The notes under the pieces were generated by a model. The model was not told the DNA's origin. It saw nothing but the letters and a program-made list of their open reading frames with translations, and did not search any database. The position numbers and the translations under genes are program-made. A DNA stretch of 64,000 nucleotides from Gordionus sp. m RMFG-2023. Lineage: Eukaryota; Nematomorpha; Gordioida; Chordodea; Parachordodidae. The stretch is from NCBI RefSeq assembly GCF_954871325.1, contig NC_088777.1, forward strand, positions 30,419,366 to 30,483,365, in the 5' to 3' direction. This document shows positions 59,917 through 64,000 of the stretch, piece after piece. Numbering within the stretch: position 1 is the stretch's first letter; each line of letters begins with the position of its first letter.

Positions 59917-61550
59917 CGCATACTTAATAATATTATATATATATATTAAAATTTATTATAATATCCCCCTTAAAATATATATTTGTTATTAAGTATTGAA
60001 TATAACTATTGATAAAATCTTTTATTGCCATTTAAAATATTTTTGTAAAACGCCTTGTTAATAATATAATTTGTAATTATATACTAAAATTTATTAAAAT
60101 TTCTCCCTTAAGATATATATTTGTATTAAGTATTTTAACTATTGATAAATTTTTTTAATGCTTTTTAAAATAATTAAAAATTTATAAAACGCATACTTAA
60201 TAATATTATATATATATATTAAAATATATTATAATATCCCCCTTAAAATATATATTTGTTATTAAGTATTGAATATAACTATTGATAAAATCTTTTATTG
60301 CCATTTAAAATATTTTTGTAAAACGCCTTGTTAATAATATAATTTGTAATTATACACTAAAATTTATTATAATTTCTCCCTTAAGATATATATTTGTATT
60401 AAGTATTTTATCTATTGATGAAATTTTTTTATGCTTTTTAAAATTAAAAATATATAAAACGCATACTTAATAATATTATATATATATATTAAAATTTATT
60501 ATAATATCCCCCTTAAAATATATATTTGTTATTAAGTATTGAATATAACTATTGATAAAATCTTTTATTGCCATTTAAAATATTTTTGTAAAACGCCTTG
60601 TTAATAATATAATTTGTAATTATATACTAAAATTTATTATAATTTCTCCCTTAAGATATATATTTGTATTAAGTATTTTAACTGTTGATAAAATTTTTTA
60701 ATGCTTTTTAAAATAATTAAAAATTTATAAAACGCATACTTAATAATATTATATATATATATTAAAATTTATTATAATATCCCCCTTAAAATATATATTT
60801 GTTATTAAGTATTGAATATAACTATTGATAAAATCTTTTATTGCCATTTAAAATATTTTTGTAAAACGCCTTGTTAATAATATAATTTATAATTATATAC
60901 TAAAATTTATTAAAATTTCTCCCTTAAGATATATATTTGTATTAAGTATTTTATCTATTGATAAAATTTTTTAATGCTTTTTAAAATAATTAAAAATTTA
61001 TAAAACGCATACTTAATAATATTATATATATATATTAAAATTTATTATAATATCCCCCTTAAAATATATATTTGTTATTAAGTATTGAATATAACTATTG
61101 ATAAAATCTTTTATTGCCATTTAAAATATTTTTGTAAAACGCCTTGTTAATAATATAATTTATAATTATATATTAAAATTTATTATAATATCCCCCTTAA
61201 AATATATATTTGTTATTAAGTATTGAATATAACTATTGATAAAATCTTTTATTGCCATTTAAAATATTTTTGTAAAACGCCTTGTTAATAATATAATTTG
61301 TAATTATACACTAAAATTTATTATAATTTCTCCCTTAAGATATATATTTGTATTAAGTATTTTAACTATTGATAAAATTTTTTAATGCTATTTAAAACAA
61401 TTATTAAATTTGTAAAACACATGTTTAATAATATTATTATGAATTATATATATTAAAATATATTATATTCTCACCCTTAGATTTATATTTGTATTAAGTA
61501 TTTTATATAACTATTTGTTGTCTTTAATTTTTATTTTTTTAGTGGTATTT
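59917..61550. repeat. ~272-bp satellite array of alternating half-units
   Basis: ACGCATACTTAATAATATTA recurs near 59917, 60188, 60459, 60730 and 61005, a spacing of ~271-275 bp. Each unit has two related halves of ~136 bp: one with TATCCCCCTTAAAATATATA and one with TTTCTCCCTTAAGATATATA. The halves alternate except near 61150-61190, where two of the first kind follow each other. Units are nearly identical, so amplification is recent. The array ends ~30 bp before the composite's right tip. Confidence 0.93.
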
Positions 61551-61582
61551 TAATTTTTAGCGATTATGACATGGCAACCCTG

Positions 61583-62575
61583 GTAGAGAGCATTAACAAA
61601 TATTTAAAAATTAACATAACCAAATACTCTACCCTTCCAAATATGTTTACTGATTTAATTATGTCAATTAAAATGTTAAGTGCTGAAAGGGAACATGATA
61701 ATTTAATGAAAAAAATTAAAATCTCATTTATAAATGAGGAAGATCAAACATTGGCTAATTATAGAAAATTGTTAATAGAATATGCATACAAAGAGTTAAA
61801 ATATGAATATAATGTTGGTGATAACTGCAATCTTGTTTGCCAATCAAATATGTTTTATTGTGATTGCCCCTTTTTTTAAATATGCAATTACCATGCAGAC
61901 ATGTATTTATGGAAAGGAAAAAAAATAATAGTGATCTGTACGATGAAAAATTATGTCATCAAAGGTTGCACAAAAATTATTTTAAAAATCCCTCGACATT
62001 TATCAATAATTTTAAAATAGATATATTAAATAACAAAAAGGGGATTAAATACAAAAAAACCCTTTTTAATGACCAAATTTCATCCTAAAATTATTTTAAA
62101 AATTAAAATATGCTTTTTCACACCATATCATTATTGCCACCTAATTTGAAACATGGGTTTGCTCAGGCTTTTGACAAACTACATGATTTTGCTGTGAAAG
62201 GCATATTACCAATTATTTCCTCAAATAATTTTAATACAAGCTCAAATGAAAATAATGGTCAGATATTATCCAATGATAGTATAGCAAATGTATTAAATGA
62301 GGATCTTACACACTCAAACGTGGATCCTAATATACAGTAAAATAAAAATAATGTCCCAATTTTTTTAAAAAAAGATGTTTATAATAGTCAAAAAAATGAA
62401 TGTATAAATAATATCATAAAAGAAATTCAATTACCTAAGAAATTAAATAAAAGCGGGAGACCATTAGGATTTACAATATTGGATTCACAAAAAAGTACAT
62501 TGACTTTATTTATTGTTAATAGTATATTATATAGAAAAGGCATACAAATCCAAAGAAAATCATATAGATAAAAAG
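61583..62575 (+). pseudogene. SWIM-type MULE transposase, 3' part
   Basis: This continues the gene broken at 52258, starting VESINKYLKINITKYSTLPN. The SWIM zinc finger is YCDCPFFLNMQLPCRHVF (C-x-C...C-x-H) near 61858-61915, but a T-run at about 61868-61874 puts its two halves in different frames. After the finger come LLPPNLKHGFAQAFDKL (62110-62340) and the basic LPKKLNKSGRPLGFT near 62440, a linker usual at the end of such MULE proteins. Stops after 62088 and 62340 may be lesions or unspliced introns. It is followed without a clear break by the OTU region. Confidence 0.85.
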
Positions 62576-62583
62576 TTAAAATT

Positions 62584-63612
62584 TCAACAAGACCTTAATT
62601 CCCAAAACTTTGTTGACCCAAAAATAGTTGATACCAAAGGTAAATTGTTGATAAAGACAAATTTTTAAACTTTTTTAGATTATAAAAAATCTTCTTTACA
62701 CCTTTTGAAGGATCTTCAAGTGGACTTAGTAGACTTTGTATACTCAGACTAGTTCAAAAATTGTAATTTTATAATTATATACAGTTAATTGTAATTCTTA
62801 AATATCATGATTAATTTAATTTTTTTAAATATCTAAAGCCATAGATGACTCACTCGTTAAAATCATTCAACATACATTTAAACATTTTTATAATCCAACT
62901 ACCAATATTTGGAGGAAATATCATGCTACTCGATTAAATTTAGCGTCAGTAAAAAAGCAAGTCTCTCAAAATATAGGAAGGGTGCTAACTGCTCCATCAC
63001 GATTGGAAACAATTGAGCTAGATGGGAATTGTTTTTACCGGTAATTTAAAAATAATTTTGGTTGTATTTTTTTTATTAATATACATTGAATATGGTTTTG
63101 TTTCTTTCTTTAACTTAAATTTTAATGATTATATCCTATATTAATTCATAATATTATTTTTTTAAAACATGATAGGTTTTTAGAAACAGTAACATAATTA
63201 AATTTTTTAAAAAATAATTAGATGTATAAGTATGGAGATAACAGGAAAACAAGACTCCTATGGTTTGATTAGATCACATATGGTCTTGCTGATGCTGCAA
63301 AAAATAATGATAAAAAATATATTAGATTATACTCAAGGTCAAAATACGTGTGAAGATGATGTGCAACAGTATATAATAGAAAAGGCAAGTAAGAATGGTG
63401 AATGGGCAACGGATATTGAATTACGAAGTGTTGCCACACTTCTCAATATCCCGATATTGGTGTATGCTAGGTATGGAGCTTCATTTTGCTGTCAAATGTA
63501 TCCACCATTTAAATATGATGATGGAAATATAAAAAAATTTGACCAAAACATTTATATTAACAATTCTGAATCTCAAATGTTATTGATTTTGAAGATTAAT
63601 TACAAATGTTGA
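62584..63612 (+). CDS. OTU-type cysteine protease region linked to the SWIM MULE
   Basis: Pieces upstream (FQQDLNSQNFVDPKIVDTK, then after a GT-AG intron at about 62640-62681 DYKKSSLHLLKDLQ) lead to SKAIDDSLVKII from about 62832. The OTU catalytic motif ELDGNCFYR (Asp, Cys) ends at 63040. An intron at 63041-63221 (GTAATT...TTAG) rejoins in phase as CISMEITGKQDSYGLIRSHM, and ATDIELRSVATLLNIPILVY follows. The stop is at 63610-63612. The domain would hydrolyse ubiquitin-type linkages. The usual C-terminal His (motif N-x-x-SHF) appears as SESQML, so activity is doubtful. It is probably the C-terminal part of the same polyprotein-like MULE ORF, though it could be an adjacent gene. The join near 62760-62830 is unresolved. 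Confidence 0.78.
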
Positions 63613-64000
63613 TATTTTATATTTTTTACCAAAAGTATTTTAGTTGATTGTATTTGTCTTGTTTTTATGCATATTTTTTTTTTATTTATCCTACTTTAAC
63701 ATATTATAAATAGATATATAGACTACAAAGATATCTTTTTTAATCATACCATTTTTATATACATTTCATTACAACACTAATACCATATAATCATCCCAAT
63801 TATTATTTTACTTTGATTAATTTGTATTGCTAATACAATTTTTACATTCTAAAAATAAATTTGGAAATTTTTTTAAAATCTGAATTAATTCTCTTTTTTT
63901 TAAATCATCAACTCAAAAATGACTATATAAAAAATTTAGTATATAACATGAATATCATTTTTTTAAATAAAAAAAATTGCCACCAAATAAGTTTTAATAA
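63613..64000. other. 3' flank of the OTU gene, nothing recognised
   Basis: AT-rich sequence. The MULE's right terminal inverted repeat should lie here or beyond the window, but I cannot identify it. Confidence 0.4.

Larger units (their letters stand above)
52259..61582. mobile_element. 9.3-kb composite hAT insertion, exact 8-bp TSD
   Basis: The left tip CAGGGTTGCCAGGTCA and right tip TGACATGGCAACCCTG are inverted with one mismatch. The exact duplication GTAGAGAG lies at 52251-52258 and 61583-61590. Joining the flanks with one copy of the duplication restores the reading frame of the disrupted SWIM MULE, so these are the true insertion ends. Inside are a full family-A element (52259-57635), a FLYWCH MULE gene (57665-59263) and a satellite array (59917-61550). 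The inner A right end at 57635 is followed by TATATATA, not GTAGAGAG, so A alone was not the unit that inserted here. Confidence 0.9.

Noticed and set aside
1-64000. A host gene, tRNA, rRNA or telomeric repeat.
   Set aside because: Every frame with a recognisable motif belongs to a transposable element, and I saw no tRNA-like A/B boxes with a cloverleaf, rRNA-like sequence or telomere-type arrays.

Overview
This window is AT-rich eukaryotic DNA made almost entirely of transposable elements nested in one another. I found no host gene, tRNA or rRNA that I could defend. Several transposase genes carry GT-AG introns. The families present (hAT in at least seven lineages, FLYWCH-type and SWIM-type MULEs, a Sola-like element with a 4-bp target duplication, Ty3/gypsy fossils) suggest a metazoan, perhaps an arthropod or cnidarian. 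The species is not identifiable from the sequence, and family names come from recalled protein motifs rather than searches.

Layout. 1-7103: a large foldback element (FB-1) with two inverted arrays of ~285-bp units around a 1.66-kb spacer; its left tip lies outside the window. 7105-9500: a possible LTR-element remnant, then unassigned sequence. 9614-11118: a 1.5-kb hAT with exact ends and an 8-bp target duplication. 12165-15368: a Sola-like element with ~600-bp terminal inverted repeats and a 4-bp duplication, itself hit by a 323-bp hAT MITE. 16493-21004: foldback FB-2, interrupted by another hAT. 21077-24407: two further hATs, the second carrying a Ty3/gypsy integrase scrap. 26281-29738: an intron-containing hAT of the TTF-finger/DUF4371 type with an exact 8-bp duplication. 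31280-44270: a diverged copy of hAT family 'A', foldback FB-3, and a near-complete reverse-oriented copy of A. 44271-50915: truncated hATs, Ty3/gypsy fossils, and a short LTR element with paired LTRs inserted in satellite-like units.

50916-63612 is the most informative part. A MULE-type transposase gene with a SWIM zinc finger, followed by an OTU cysteine-protease domain, is split by a 9.3-kb insertion at 52259-61582. That insertion has CAGGGTTGCC/GGCAACCCTG ends and an exact 8-bp duplication (GTAGAGAG). Removing the insertion and one duplication restores a continuous reading frame (NNRVES-INKYLK). The insertion is composite: a complete A element (52259-57635), a FLYWCH-type MULE gene with two introns, a ~272-bp satellite array, and a second A-type right end. 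This is the signature of a macro-transposition that used the outermost ends of a cluster.

The three foldback elements are the other main theme. FB-2 and FB-3 share a homologous ~119-bp unit containing the perfect palindrome TGACAATTGTCA. Their tips (TAGTGTTGTTAAA) resemble those of the small hAT elements here, so they look like non-autonomous hAT-type foldbacks. FB-1 belongs to an unrelated family.
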